From Ectocarpus siliculosus (lineage: Eukaryota > Sar > Phaeophyceae > Ectocarpales > Ectocarpaceae): 64,000 nucleotides of DNA. Shown here in pieces: positions 20,949 to 33,700 of the stretch. The first letter of the stretch is position 1, and each line of letters opens with the position of its first letter. The stretch lies in NCBI GenBank assembly GCA_000310025.1, contig FN649740.1, positions 3,835,774 to 3,899,773 of the forward strand. Direction: 5' to 3'. The position numbers were made by a program, and so were the translations under genes. The notes beneath the pieces were generated by a model. It ran no database searches. It saw only the letters and a list, made by a program, of their open reading frames with translations, and was not told where the DNA came from.

Positions 20949-23900
20949 TACCATGTACATGGTAGAAAACAAGGAGGTCTTTCGTTAATCTCGCCCCTAG
21001 CAGCTTCCCCGACGTGAACGCCTTTGGCCCTCTCCGTGCCAGCATAGAGTACCGCTTTGGGTGTTATATGGATCGTGGACAGCAGGTCTAATCGTGCTTT
21101 ACACTTCCGTTTCGTTGCTTGTTCGTATTGAAAGGTTGGCCGAGAGGAATGCTACTCTACAGAATGGCGAACCCATGAGTACGCAATTTCGAAGAAGCGA
21201 TGCTCGTTCTTCGGAATTGAGGCGAAACAATCACGTTGAATCAAGATACGCTTTCGGAGGTTGAGGTGCAACACTGATAGCATCTCTCCGGAAGGTGATT
21301 CGCGCAGAATGATTCGTTTCATCATCTCAAAGCCGACTGTCGTCCCATTTGTCCAAGCGCCATACTCAGGCTCTCAGGGGAAGAAGCGTGCCGGTAATCG
21401 TTGTTGTAGGTGTCGAATCTCAACCACCCTCTGCAAAAAGACGGTGAAACTTCCCCCTAACCCTATTGCCCCACATTTCTACCTATTTTTGTCTTCCATA
21501 GGTATCGACCCCACGAAGCTGTACCAAGAGGAGTCATCCTTGATGGATACACCGAAGCATCTAGCGCCGCTTGATTGTTGGTCCATCGTTTGAAAATCTG
21601 GCGCACATCCTAGTATTGTACTCCGACTGGGGCTGCGGGATGGCCTCGTCTGCGGCCCAAGCATGAAGGAAGAATGTACAATGGGTCAGGTTTCGATGTA
21701 ATTTGTGAGGATTGGTCATCATGCGGCTTCGAAGATCGACAGCGGGCAATATGTGTGCAAGTATGGAAGTTGGGAATCTCGCGATTACGTCGGGGATCTT
21801 GAACACAGAAAACCCTAGCTAGATATGTAGGTCATGGACATGGAAGAAAGAATGAAGCTTGTCACGTAGGTTGCGACAGTGAACCCGATCGTTGGGGGGT
21901 AGTCAGACTCGGTTTCACACCGGGACTTCGGGCGCAGGTATCCCTGGATGTGAATGTCACGTTTTCCACGCATTTCTTCTCCCAGGTTTCCGAACAATTA
22001 CTGAAATTTCAACCCGAAACTGTTCCACCAATAAACGACGAATATACTTCCAATTTCACGACTGTGAACCAGATCTTTCGTTACAACGCCCGGCAGTATG
22101 TTCGAATGCGATTGTGATCTAACGAGGGAGACATGTGCGTGGGAGTCGGGACTTGGGTTCACAAGGGGATCTGGGGCACAGAAAACTTTAGCTAGATGTG
22201 AATGACATGGGAATGGAAAAATTGTGAAAAAAATCACGTAGGCTACGACAGTGAAACCGATTGTTGGAGGCAGTCGGGACGCCTATAGATAGAAGCTGGC
22301 AAAGGGGGTCACCCTCCCCGAGAGTGAAAGTGACGGGGCTCACGAACCCCACGACTAATAACTTTTGTAGAAGTCGAAACCAAACCATTGATTTGATTTC
22401 GGCTTCTAAACGCCGGACTTGGGACATCGAACACCCTGGCTATGAATATCGTGGGGAGATGAAGGAGTGAAGTTAGTGATGCCCGCTTCGGTGGAGCCTA
22501 ATTCTTCAACGATCCATACCATTTTCGTTGGGATGTCACACTATCGAAAACATTTCATTTCAATTTCTTCAACAACGTCGTATTTGCTGAAACCGCAGAG
22601 TTTGGTCTCAGGCGCATGACGATGCCCTCAATGAGGAAGCCTCGTCGCCGCTGACAGTGAAACAGATACTTGACAACGACTCCCCGCAATTTGGTGCTTC
22701 TGATGCGATCCAACTAGGGATACATGCGTGTCGGAGTCGTGACGTGGGACACCGACCACCCTGGCGATAGGAAAGGAGCTTGGGTGTTTACAACCCTACC
22801 TCACGCGCAACATCCAGCCCTGTTATCACGGGCTGTGAAGTCTGCAAGAGACGAGCAACCTTGTGGGCGCGATACCGAAAGAGTCCGTTTCGCTTAGAGC
22901 CAAGCATTTTCATCGTCGCTATGCCGACTTCAGCATTGCGAGACAACGGCATTTGTCACCACAGGATGGTCTTCCTAAAACGTTCGGAAGCCTCTCGGCG
23001 CTCTTTTTTTACCACCGATAAACTTATTCTTGGCTTCCGCTTCCACTCAGTCAACAGAAAGTCTTTTACCCGCCTTCATTGTTTTCTACATAATTTATCA
23101 AGCTACAGATTGCCTAGACTACGCACAAAATGACACAAATGTGGACGAGGTGTACCAACCCAGTACATCCGTTTCTCCCCACCAAGACAAGAAAGGGTTC
23201 CTTCAGAAAACGACCGCGACCTTTCCACGACCTTTCACTAAACACACAGCAAAATGTTGATTCGGGCAGCGAGTACCAAGCCCGATATCCCTCAAAGTTA
23301 CGGCAAACAGCACACACCTTGCGCCACGCTTTTTGGGGTGCATCTTTACCTCCAGCCTGCGCGATAACCCTGGTTCTGAGACAACGTAGCACTTTGAAGC
23401 TACAAACACTCAATACAGAAAAATACGTTCTTGTGGGATTTCGGTTCCTGGGAGTCGGGACATCGAAACCGAGAAAATATTTCGTCCGCAGGCGAAACCA
23501 CAGAGAGCAACGGAAATCGTCCTACTCTACTCCGCCTACTCGTGACTACGAGCTACCTCTACGCCCTTGTTCTCAACTGAAAATGCAAACAAACCGTCCA
23601 ATATGCTAGCACGCTCGGTCGGTGGATCGGTTCCTCAAGGAACGAGTGCACCCCGAGCAAGCCATGTGCCCGGATACAAAAAAGGCTGGGAAAACACTGA
23701 TGTATACAGATACCTTACAAAACAAACAATAGGTTGCGCTTCAACAAAAACGCCTGATACTTGAACGAAGCGACTCCTTCCGATCCACACGAAGAAGCCT
23801 ATACAAGCAACAGTCAGCGCAGCAGGGAGGTCAGCAAGACAAACAAAAACCACTCGGCCGGAACATGAAAGGCGCAACACAAAAACACCGCGGATGATCC

Positions 23901-24284
23901 CCATTCGTTCTCCAACACCTGGCCGCTGCAGAAGCGACATTCTCCGAAAAACTAGCGCGAACGCAAGAGACGAGCGTCAAGCGTCCGTGCTGCTGTAACT
24001 TGGTATACCAGCAAGGCATATGAAAAACAGGGCATGCTTCGAAAACACATGTGGGCGCCGCATTCTCCATGAATCGTTGGTTCGATTGGCAGGCGTCCCC
24101 ATCAGCACTGTCACCCTTTCCCCGCAGAATGCGCGCTGTCTTGTAGGGGAACAACACTTTGCGTGTGGCCTCTCTTCTCTCTGCAGCCCCTAAACGCGAC
24201 GCTTGACCCGGCTGCCAACTATACCTTTCGCTGGTTACTTGTTTTCGGATATCTCCAATCGTCCCGTCACGAGCGTCTGTGTGA
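20949..24284. other. Intergenic between two converging genes; no gene recognised
   Basis: Only short frames without domain features. It contains the diverged repeats at 21797-22790 and the probable 3' untranslated region of the minus-strand lipase gene at its right end. Confidence 0.5.
21797..22790. repeat. Diverged direct repeats
   Basis: The segment at 21797-21912 (CACAGAAAACCCTAGCTAGAT ... CACGTAGGTTGCGACAGTG) recurs at 22167-22280. A second pair is GTGGGAGTCGGGACTTGGG near 22138 and GTCGGAGTCGTGACGTGGG near 22731, each followed by a short A/C-rich tract. Unit length is roughly 370-600 bp and identity looks like 70-80%. Confidence 0.45.
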
Positions 24285-27200
24285 CTACAAAAGGGCTGGC
24301 TCATCCTCCTTGCGCCTTCTCCGCCTGCCCTTGAGCCATTCGGGCACAAGCGTGGGGTCCACCTGGGCCGGCCGTCGTTGGCGACGGGAAAGGGCAACGA
24401 AACAGCAAAACACACACGCCGTGAAGTAAACAGCAAGACACGAGCAAAACTCCGCCCTCCACACAACAAAAAATCGATCCATGAGTTAGCCACTGCTGTC
24501 GAGAGTAAAAAACACGCGGCCGGAAAAGTCCAAGGATTTTCGTTTGCAGAAGATGGGAATCCTCTCTGTCTCACCCCAATGCCCCTACTGAAGTAGTCCT
24601 CCAGATCCGCCTCTTCCATGCAGGCCTCTAGGCATTCGCGGTACTGGTTCAGCAGGTGCGGAGTCAGGCTCGCGAGCGGCTTGGCGCCGAAGGTTTGTTC
24701 CACCTAATGAAACCGATAACAATGACAAGATTGGCATTGACATACTGTGTGGAGTACAGGCCCATCGTGGCTTTCGCGAACAACAAGAACGCACGTGGCC
24801 ATTGCTGGACACAGCAGAGCACACTACCCATGACAAAAATATTGACGCTGTATCGACACGTTTGGTGGGCGGCAGCCGGAAGCGTTGTTAGAAGATTTAC
24901 AAACACCACGAGAGACTAGATCCGTTCCTAAAAAACATGAGAGAGGCGAGAGGGTGTGTTTCAGTCACGGTGAGGGTTGAGTAGAACCCGCTGGACTGAA
25001 AAAACCGCTGGAATGGGTGTCCGGTTTATATCGCGGGTGGCCACTCGCAGGTCGCGGTTGGACAGTTGACAGTCAGTGGGTCGATCGAATCCCTTCTTAG
25101 GCTACCAGCACCAGGACACAACTACCGAGACGCAACCCGGATGACAATTTCACGCGAGTCTAGAGCATTTTCGGGCGCATATTCCGAATACCAGACAGTA
25201 TCCAAGGTACCGAGCGACATCACCAGCCCAGCAGGGAGGTAAGTGCGTGTTGCTGCACGTCTGCATGGAATTCTCACCAGCGTTGGCGCCACGATGAAGT
25301 TGCCGTATCTCTCCGAGTCCACGACGACCTTGCAGCCTGCGGAGAGCACAAACAAAACGGGTCCAAAAAGGCGGAACGACAGAGCATGATGAGTTGGACA
25401 GAAAAAGGCCGGACCGGGAAGGGAAAAGAACAGTCTCACACACGCGTGGGATAACTCCTCGAAAAGCAACGCAGGGTGCTCGAGAGGTAGCCCAAGTAAG
25501 CGCGTAACGACAGCGAAGTTCGTGTGGAGACTTGTATGTGCAGCAGCAATCGCAACAAAGGGCAAACTAAGCGAGCAAACCACAACAAAAACAGTCAGAG
25601 GTGAAAGGAGGGGAAGGTTCTCAGGCCCCCCTCCCCCCCGGCCCACACACATGTGCCTGGTGGTTACGGAAGCAGAAAAAACGAGACCCGTTATGAGAGG
25701 CGACCAACTCTAGGCTCTTGTGAAAAAATGAACGCCCCGTGTTACGGAACCACCCGGTTGATCCCTGCGGGGTTCGGTACATCCGGATCACTGATGTGCT
25801 TGTGGTCCACCATCTCGTGGACTTGGGATGCTGGGTTTTCCAGAGAGCGGGACGCTCTCGTAGGCATGGAAGCTCGCATACGTAGCAGAGGGGAAGACAG
25901 CTAGCCATGGTGTGGGGTAGGGTTGGAGTAGGGTTGTTCCTCTCGCGACCATTCCCGACACACCCTCTATTTAAGAACGTGCTCACGAGCAACACAAAAC
26001 ACCTGCCGTCGATTTCTTCCTTCCATTACAATCAACATCTCATCGCGCCAAAGACATTGCCATGTTGTGGTATGCACAAGAGAGATCAACGCCAACACAA
26101 CCCCCCATCGTTTCCCGTCTCACGCAGCAGTTCCCATCGGCATCATCTCTCATCTCGCCTGCATGCTTGTAGGTCCCGAAGAAGCGAGGCAGAGCCGTGA
26201 TGAGGTCACCGTCGTTGACGAGGCGGAAGTGGTGCTTCACCCTGCTGTCCAGCTTGCGCGCAAACACCCCGTTGCCAACGCGAGGGGATCCAAACCTGTC
26301 ATCCGGTCCCAAAGATCGAATGGAGGTCATGGCAAAGCCGCTCGAATTGTAAGCAGTCCTGGGGCTCCAAGTTGGCTCGGTTTTACGAGAAAGGTTACTC
26401 ATGCGCATTGGCTTGGTTTTGAGGCTGAAGGCCACAGTCGCTGGGGCCTAGGGTAGCGCTCATGCTCAACTTAGTTTATCGGCAATGGATGGTTTAACGT
26501 CAACGTCATACAACGGCATAGAGTACACCCTGTTTCCCTCCTCCTCCCCTGGAGTGCTGTGTGGTGGCATCACAGGCGCCGGTAGCAGGAAGCGTCGCAC
26601 TCACGTGTAGAGCGTCGTTGGGTCGGGCAGCGTGAAGTTCTTGTCGATGTCGTAGGCCGCCAGAGAGGCAAGCGCGCCGCCGAGGCTGTGTCCGGTCACG
26701 TACAGAGGCCGATAATCGTCCTGCGCGATTGATCGTTGGCGGCGACAGTGATGAGACGGGGGGAGAATGTGTTGAACAACCGATGCGAAGGCTTCCAAAA
26801 ATTTAGTCCAAACAAGAGCCAGATGATGATACATCAAGTGAAATAAGTGCACACCAGGGTAGTCCTGCCAACACCAAGGCCTAAATTTTGCTCGCCGTCC
26901 AAATACCCTGCTGCACCCGAACATGCTGAGGCGTATGCTAGGCCGAAACGTAGGCGTTCTGTCCCCTGTTGCGCAACTAACGCACCCAACGTTTATCGCC
27001 AAGACCCCAGGGATGACTTCGAGGCGCCTTTTGGTACCCTCGAGGGTTGTAGCAGTGCTTGACCTCCCCCCCCCCATTTCTCCCGACCATCCTATAAACG
27101 CATTACCACAACGCTGATGTAGCACCACATCTAACCACTCTCGGTAAAAAAAAAACAAAACACGTCCCCCCCTTTCACTGCACCTTTCACCTCCCCGGTG

Positions 27201-29933
27201 TTTGCCATCGGGGTTGGGTTTTCGTCGCTTGGCAACGACGCTGTAAAGCAAGTCGCCCTGCCCGGTGTTTGCCATCGGGGTCGGGTTTTCGTCGCTTGGC
27301 AGCGATGTTGTAAAACAAGCCGATCACTTCGTGAGCTCGGCAACCAGGTTACCGTTTTTTTTTGCCTTTGTTTTTTTTTTGCGGTAACCATGAATGGTGG
27401 TCGAGTAGATTATGTTATTCGGGGTCGGGAACCCTCACTCCGCGCAAGGGGGATAATCGCACCACGTTGTGTTAAAATTGGTCAAGCACCCTCGAGGCAG
27501 TTACACAGAGCTTACAACTGTCTCTGGAGTGAAAGCACCAGATAATAAATTAAGTCATACGCAGCTGTCATCCGTACGCAAGGAAGTAAGCACAAGATGC
27601 CTAACACCCTTAGCAGGATGCAGCGCACCCTTCATGCGACTCGCCCAACATCTCACGGCGCTTCGCGCTTGGTGATGTGAGAGCCTGGTCCGGTGAGAAC
27701 CCGGCGTGCTCCGTCCCGGGCTTGTAGGGATGCGAGTTCAATGGTCTAACGACTGCGGCATGCACGACTCCCCCACTTTCACTGAATCAACCCTCTTTCG
27801 GTCTGACACCCGACCGTAGGCAACAAACGACAACACACCTGCATCTCCGCCGCAAGTGCCGCCAGCACCCTCTCCCTCAGCACGGAGTACGCCTCCCAGA
27901 AGCCGCCATGGACTCGGGGCAAGGCTTGTCTCGCCACGGGGATCCTATTGTACACGGTTGCCAAAAGAGTCACGACGAAAACCCCAAGTGCAAGAAGACA
28001 TTAACAAAAAGGCCTCTGGACGGTGCCGGCGGGTGTCGCAGTGAACACACACGCAACGCTTAGCTGCGAAGGGATGCATCCGTCGCTGCCGACTTTGGTG
28101 GAACGCAACGTGTTGTTGACGCGTGCAGCAGGCCATGACGGGGGTAACGAGGGACATGTGTGTGCCGTCCATGCCACGCTTCCGTGGCGCAACGACCGAA
28201 AAACTGGACCAAGCTCATGTCGATTGCCACTCCGGCAAAATCGTCACCGCTGTGAGGACGCGCAGACCCGCGAGGCCAGATGCGGCATTCGACGATAGAA
28301 CGCTATGGTGTGTGATGGCGAACATCGCCAACAGGACATGCATATGCCACTGACGACAATCGGACAAAGAGGAATCGTGCTTTGTAACCTGTGACCATAG
28401 CCTCAAATCTGAGATTCCTTTCAGCCGAGAGAAGACCTTGAAGAGGCTGCGGCCGCCAGTCGAACGGCGACAAAAAGAAGCGTTCAATTACTCCGTTTGG
28501 AGGGGTATTCTATGTCGTACACGCCCGCCTGAAAAAAAGAAGAAGCTGTGCACGTGCGCAACCGTCGCGTTCCCAGTTCGCAGCTCTATCCAGGGTATGC
28601 AGTTCGGACTTTCTCCCCCTCTTGGTCCCCCCCCGGTCCGAGTCGCACGTTCATCGCCTCCCCAAGTATGGTATTTGTTACGTACCTGTGTATGACTGCC
28701 TTGAAGCAGCGCGCCGCGGTGGTGGTGAAACTCCCGTCTCCCCGGGGATCGATGTGGAAATCCCCCTCCCCAAAGTTGCCACCAGCTGCTTCCAAATCGT
28801 CGCCGTCGCCAACAGCATCGTTGTTGTACGCATCTGGTGGGATTTTTGCGGTTGACCAAGAGCCGCAGTCGCACGGCGTGGGGTTTACGATAAAGGGCCA
28901 AGATTACCACAATGCAATCACACAACAGTCGCGTTCGTCAGCGCAGCAACCAATCATGATTGACAACGCTCCAGATATCGGTTTCTCGGCATGGCATGTT
29001 GGGGGCCGGGTTCTTGGTGTCGTCACTTTACCACTTGACCACGGCAGGGGTGCTGTGTGTCTATTGTACGGTCAGACCGACAAGGGGGCACGCGGAACGG
29101 TGGACGTTCCGAGGCAAGAGCGTTCCTGTGAAAGCTCCGACGACAAGCCAAAAACGTAGGTGATACAAGATACCACACCCCCTGGACCGTTTCTCAAACC
29201 TCGAACATCCACAACAGAAAGAGCGGCGGTGCCGAAATGGCGGCGTGCGAACCGCCTCGTCGAGATCTTTCCGAGAACACATCAATGGTGTTCTGGCATT
29301 CTTGTTCGTGGAGTGGTCGAGCTTTGAAAATCGATCTATGGGGCGTGAAGAGCTTCAACGACAAGCCAATAACCACTACAACGATGACGACGTCAAACCA
29401 ACAGCAGGGCCCGAGTTCAGGATCAGTGAACCGCTGCTGCGTATTGGGCGAGGCTTCCGGCCCCAGGCTGTTTTCTCAACTCGCACATGCGCGACAAGTA
29501 CACTCCTCGGCGCCTGTCAGGAAGTCTCCGGCATCTTGCGACAGCAGTGCTGGCCCTCTAACAATGAGAGGGCAATCTTCCGGAGACAGAGGGAGGCCCG
29601 TCAAGACTGTCGATCTCTATCAAAGTCGATTATTTCAGCCCTCGCAGCAGCCAGTTCCATGTGTAACATGTCCGTGATCCGGTTTGGACCTGCACAAGGC
29701 GTAATGCGCTCACGTCCGAATGTTCCCCACGCCGGCGCTGGAGAAGGAGGGAACCACCGCGCATAGCCCAAGTGCAAACTCGAAAGGGCCGTGGAAATAA
29801 TATAGTACCCAACCTGATGCATTTTCCTAATGGACGTGCGAAGACGAATGTCATGTCTACAAGGCCATCGTACAAGCTTTGCCAACCTTGCTACCAGTAA
29901 CCGTTGCCTCCCACCCGCAACACACAAAGTGGT

Positions 29934-29967
<34 letters not shown>

Positions 29968-30764
29968 CACCGCCTCCGAACTTGCTTTCGCCGTCGCTGT
30001 CACCCCCGCCGCCTACCGAAGAACCATCAGCCCAGTGCTGTCCCTCGAGCCCCTGTCCCTCTTCTTGCCCGTCTCCGGCCGCTGGGACGTGCTGTTGAGC
30101 GTCGGCATCGGCGTCACCTTCGACATCGACATGCCCGTCCTTGCTATCATTGTCGGTACCGTTGCCGCCGTCAGCGCTGTTGGTACCACTGCCAACGTCA
30201 GCGGGGGCGGAGGCAGCTGCGGACTGACTGTCAACAACACGACCACCACCACCACCACCACCACCACCATCACCACCGCCACCGCCACCAACGGTGTGTG
30301 CTCTGCCGTTGCTACCGCCGCCGCTCTCGGACATGAACAATCGGACGAGGTCGTTCGGGTTCTTCGGACGGGACGGGGCGGGAGCCCCCGTCGCAGCCGC
30401 CTGTTCCGGCTTACATGTCTCATCATCGGCAGCATCACCAGCACCCGGCTGCTTCTCTCTCCGTGCCACAGACTCGTCGCGTGATACTCCGCCCTCCGAC
30501 CCTTGCTCCTCCCCGTCCGTACCCGCACCCTCACCCCCACCCCCGGCCTCGGCTACCGAGGGCGTCGCCCCCGCTTCTGGCAATGACGACGTCGCCCCGG
30601 ACGCGGCTCCACCATCACCACCGCCGGGAGCAGCAGCACCAGCGGCTTCCTCTCCTTCCCCACCTCCGCGGGAGGCACCGCCGCCTTCGGGAGCGGAACG
30701 CCCCTCCACACCACGCGGCGTGGAATCCGACACAACCTTCCGAGGAGAAGCGGGAGTCTTCGTC

Positions 30765-30798
<34 letters not shown>

Positions 30799-33700
30799 GA
30801 CGATTGGTCGGGGACAAACCTCGGCCCACTCGGGCGGGCGAGAACCTCGCCGCCTCCGCCCTTCTCGCTCCGCGGGGAGCGGCGGCGGTGGCCGAGGAAC
30901 GCGCCGGAGAACGGGAGCGCGAAACGTCCGAGCGGGACCAAGAGGGGCCGTCACCGCTTCCAACTCCGCCGTCGAAGTTGCGGCTGCGGTTGCGCTTGCT
31001 GGTGCTGTTGTTGGAGTACGAGCGGGAGTCCCTCTGGGCGTCGTTATCGCTGAAGACATTGCTGTAGCGCCGGCTGGTGTGTGTGTTTGTAGGCAGAGGA
31101 ATAGGGGGATGGGGCGGGCGGTGTCACGACTGACGAAAGTCCTATTTGAAGTACTTCAAAACCGCCCTCAAGTACCGTTGCCCTGGGACAAGGTTTCTAT
31201 TCGCCAACATCTCAGGGCTTGCGCTTGGCGTCACGGCTCCCTCATCGCCGAAACCTTCTCTCGCCACTGGTAGAGAAACATGTCGACCGGCACAGCAGAT
31301 GGCCTAGGCGAGCGGCAAGCAGCTAAAACCGAGCTTAAACGCAGAGAACCCTGTGGTAACCACATATGCCCAAACACACCCCTACACTGGAAGATGTTTT
31401 CATTCGAAACTGAAACTCTAGCGTTGGCCTCAATCGTTCCTACCCAATACCTTTCGGTAGCAGAGAAAAGTTGGTTCAGTGGTGATGATGGGACTTCGGG
31501 GGGGGGGGGGGGGGGGGGGGGGGCCAAAGGGGGCCCCAAAAACCCCCCCAAAAAAACCCCCCCCCCCCCCTAAAAAAAGGGGGGGCCAACGCGTTTCCCC
31601 AAAGGCCCCCCCAAAAGGGGCCGAAAAAACAAAAGGGGGGGGGGGCCCAAAAAAAAAAATTTTTTTTGGGGCCCCAACCCTCCCCGAAAGGGTTTTTCCG
31701 GGGAAGCGGGGGGGGGAAACCAAAAAAAAAAATTTTTTTGAAAAAAACCCCCCCCCCCAACCCCCAGGGGGGGGGTACCTTTTTGCCCCTGGAAACTTTT
31801 TTTCGAAGGGGTCTTTTCCCGGGGGGGAAAACGGGGGGAAGGGAACCCGGCAAAAAAGGGGAAAGGGTTGGGGGGCCTTTTAAAAAACCCCAAAGAAAGG
31901 AAAATTTTTTGGAAAAAGGTGGGAACGGGGGGGNNNNNNNNNNNNNNNNNNNNNNNNNNNNNNNNNNNNNNNNNNNNNNNNNNNNNNNNNNNNNNNNNNN
32001 NNNNNNNNNNNNNNNNNNNNNNNNNNNNNNNNNAGAGAGGAGGAAAAGAGGGAGACAAAGGGGAAAAAGGGGGGGGGGGGGGGGGGGGGGGGCTCAACGG
32101 TGCCGCACAACAGCCACACACAGTAACCGCCGCAGCACCATCAAAGTAGCGGGGCCAACACGATTCACACAAAGCAGCACCAAAGAGGTCGCTGAAACAC
32201 GAGAGTGCCTGGTGCCACAAGCAGACGATCATTTCAGTGCGCAGCAACAGTCAGCGAAGGAGTTTTCGAGCGATAGCGTAGGACGTAAGCAGAGTAAAAA
32301 CAGTTTTTGACAGAACAGCGCATCGCCAATCACCGATGGTGTGCGTACCTGTTGCCGTCTGGAAGCTGTATCTCGATCGGCTCTCTTCCCGGGGGGAGAA
32401 GCTGGGGAAGTGGAACCTGCGAAAAACGGCGATAGGTTAGTGCGGCCTTTCAGACAACCCGAATGAATGGAACATCTCTGGGAGACGGTCGGTACAGGCG
32501 GTAGCTGAGCAAAGGGCATCTGCCTTTGATTAGGGTAGGCCGCTTCTTGCGGTAACGAACGGGAGGAAGGGTGTATTCGATGTGGTTTGCCAAGCTGTTG
32601 GCTCGTCTGCCCAAGAGGAAGGGTGGAACAACCAGCGGTCTTGTAACTGGTTTGCTTCTTTCGCTTGCCGACTGGCCGAATAGGCCACACACACCAAATA
32701 GTCGCTCGTCCGCTCGTACGATATTCTATTCTTGGTTAGGTATTCGGTGAAACACAGGCTGGTTGACCACAGCCTTTCATCGTCCACGAGACAACAATGC
32801 TGCCAAACGCCAATTGCTCATCGTGAGCAAATTTGGTGCGGATCGCACTAGATTCCTTGTTTTGGGGGTCATTGGCCGGTGCCAGCATGATTCACTCACC
32901 AGACGACTGAAAATAAGTCTGCGTTGCCAAAGGTGTTTCGTAACTTTCACCAAGCGTCAGATGGCGTACTTGCGGCCACCTAGTCAGCCGCCACTGCCAC
33001 AAGCACGGTTGTATTGACGTCTAACCTAACCGGTTACCATCATGGAGTTGGTAGGTTGCATGCAAAAGAACTGCGGTCCCAAAAGAAAACCAAATGAACC
33101 CAGGGAAATATTTCCAGTAAGAGTAAGCAAAACCAAGAATACAACAACAACGACAACAACAATATGCACGCAAAGGCATTCGAGCAAGAGGAAACACAAC
33201 TACAAGCAGAGGCAGAAAACAGCCAAAAAGGACAACCATGAAAGAACGGCACCTGTACTCCTACCAAAATCAGCAAGACGTGCACAGATTCTTCACTCCC
33301 GTGCAACCACTCCAGTTGCAGTTGCACCCTGTTACCTGATGAAACTTGAGATCCGTCATGAGGTTTTCCATCCTGGCGGTACCACGGAAGGCGAGAATGA
33401 GGCGGTCCTCTCCTCGACAGAGGATGGCTCGGATCTCGTGCTTCTCATCGTTGAAGTATGCCTGCCGTCGGAAGCATCAGGCGTAGAAAAAGGATGAAAA
33501 ATGTCAAGGTTGTGCCGCGTGTTCCATCACAGTTCGGTCGGTTCGCATTTCACTTTTCTTTTGTTCGAGCTTCCCGTTGTCGTATTAGTCGTGTGTGTTT
33601 CGTTTTTATTAATGCATTTCCGAGCTATTGGATTTGCTACTGTAGTACCCGTATCGATACATGGACACATGATCGTTCCATTCTCTGTATTCATTCCCTG

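Noticed and set aside
28215-28487. Minus-strand frame with WHMHVLLAMFAITHHS considered as a missing lipase exon
   Set aside because: The FRGT exon was found at 33336-33461 and exons 28686-28833 and 27839-27944 already join in phase.
29245-29766. 173-residue plus-strand frame containing FREHINGVLAFLFVEW
   Set aside because: It lies in an intron of the fusion gene on the opposite strand, has no recognised domain and no splice or start context.
31479-32310. Gly/Pro/Lys-rich frames around the first gap
   Set aside because: Products of homopolymer-distorted sequence and of translating N as X.
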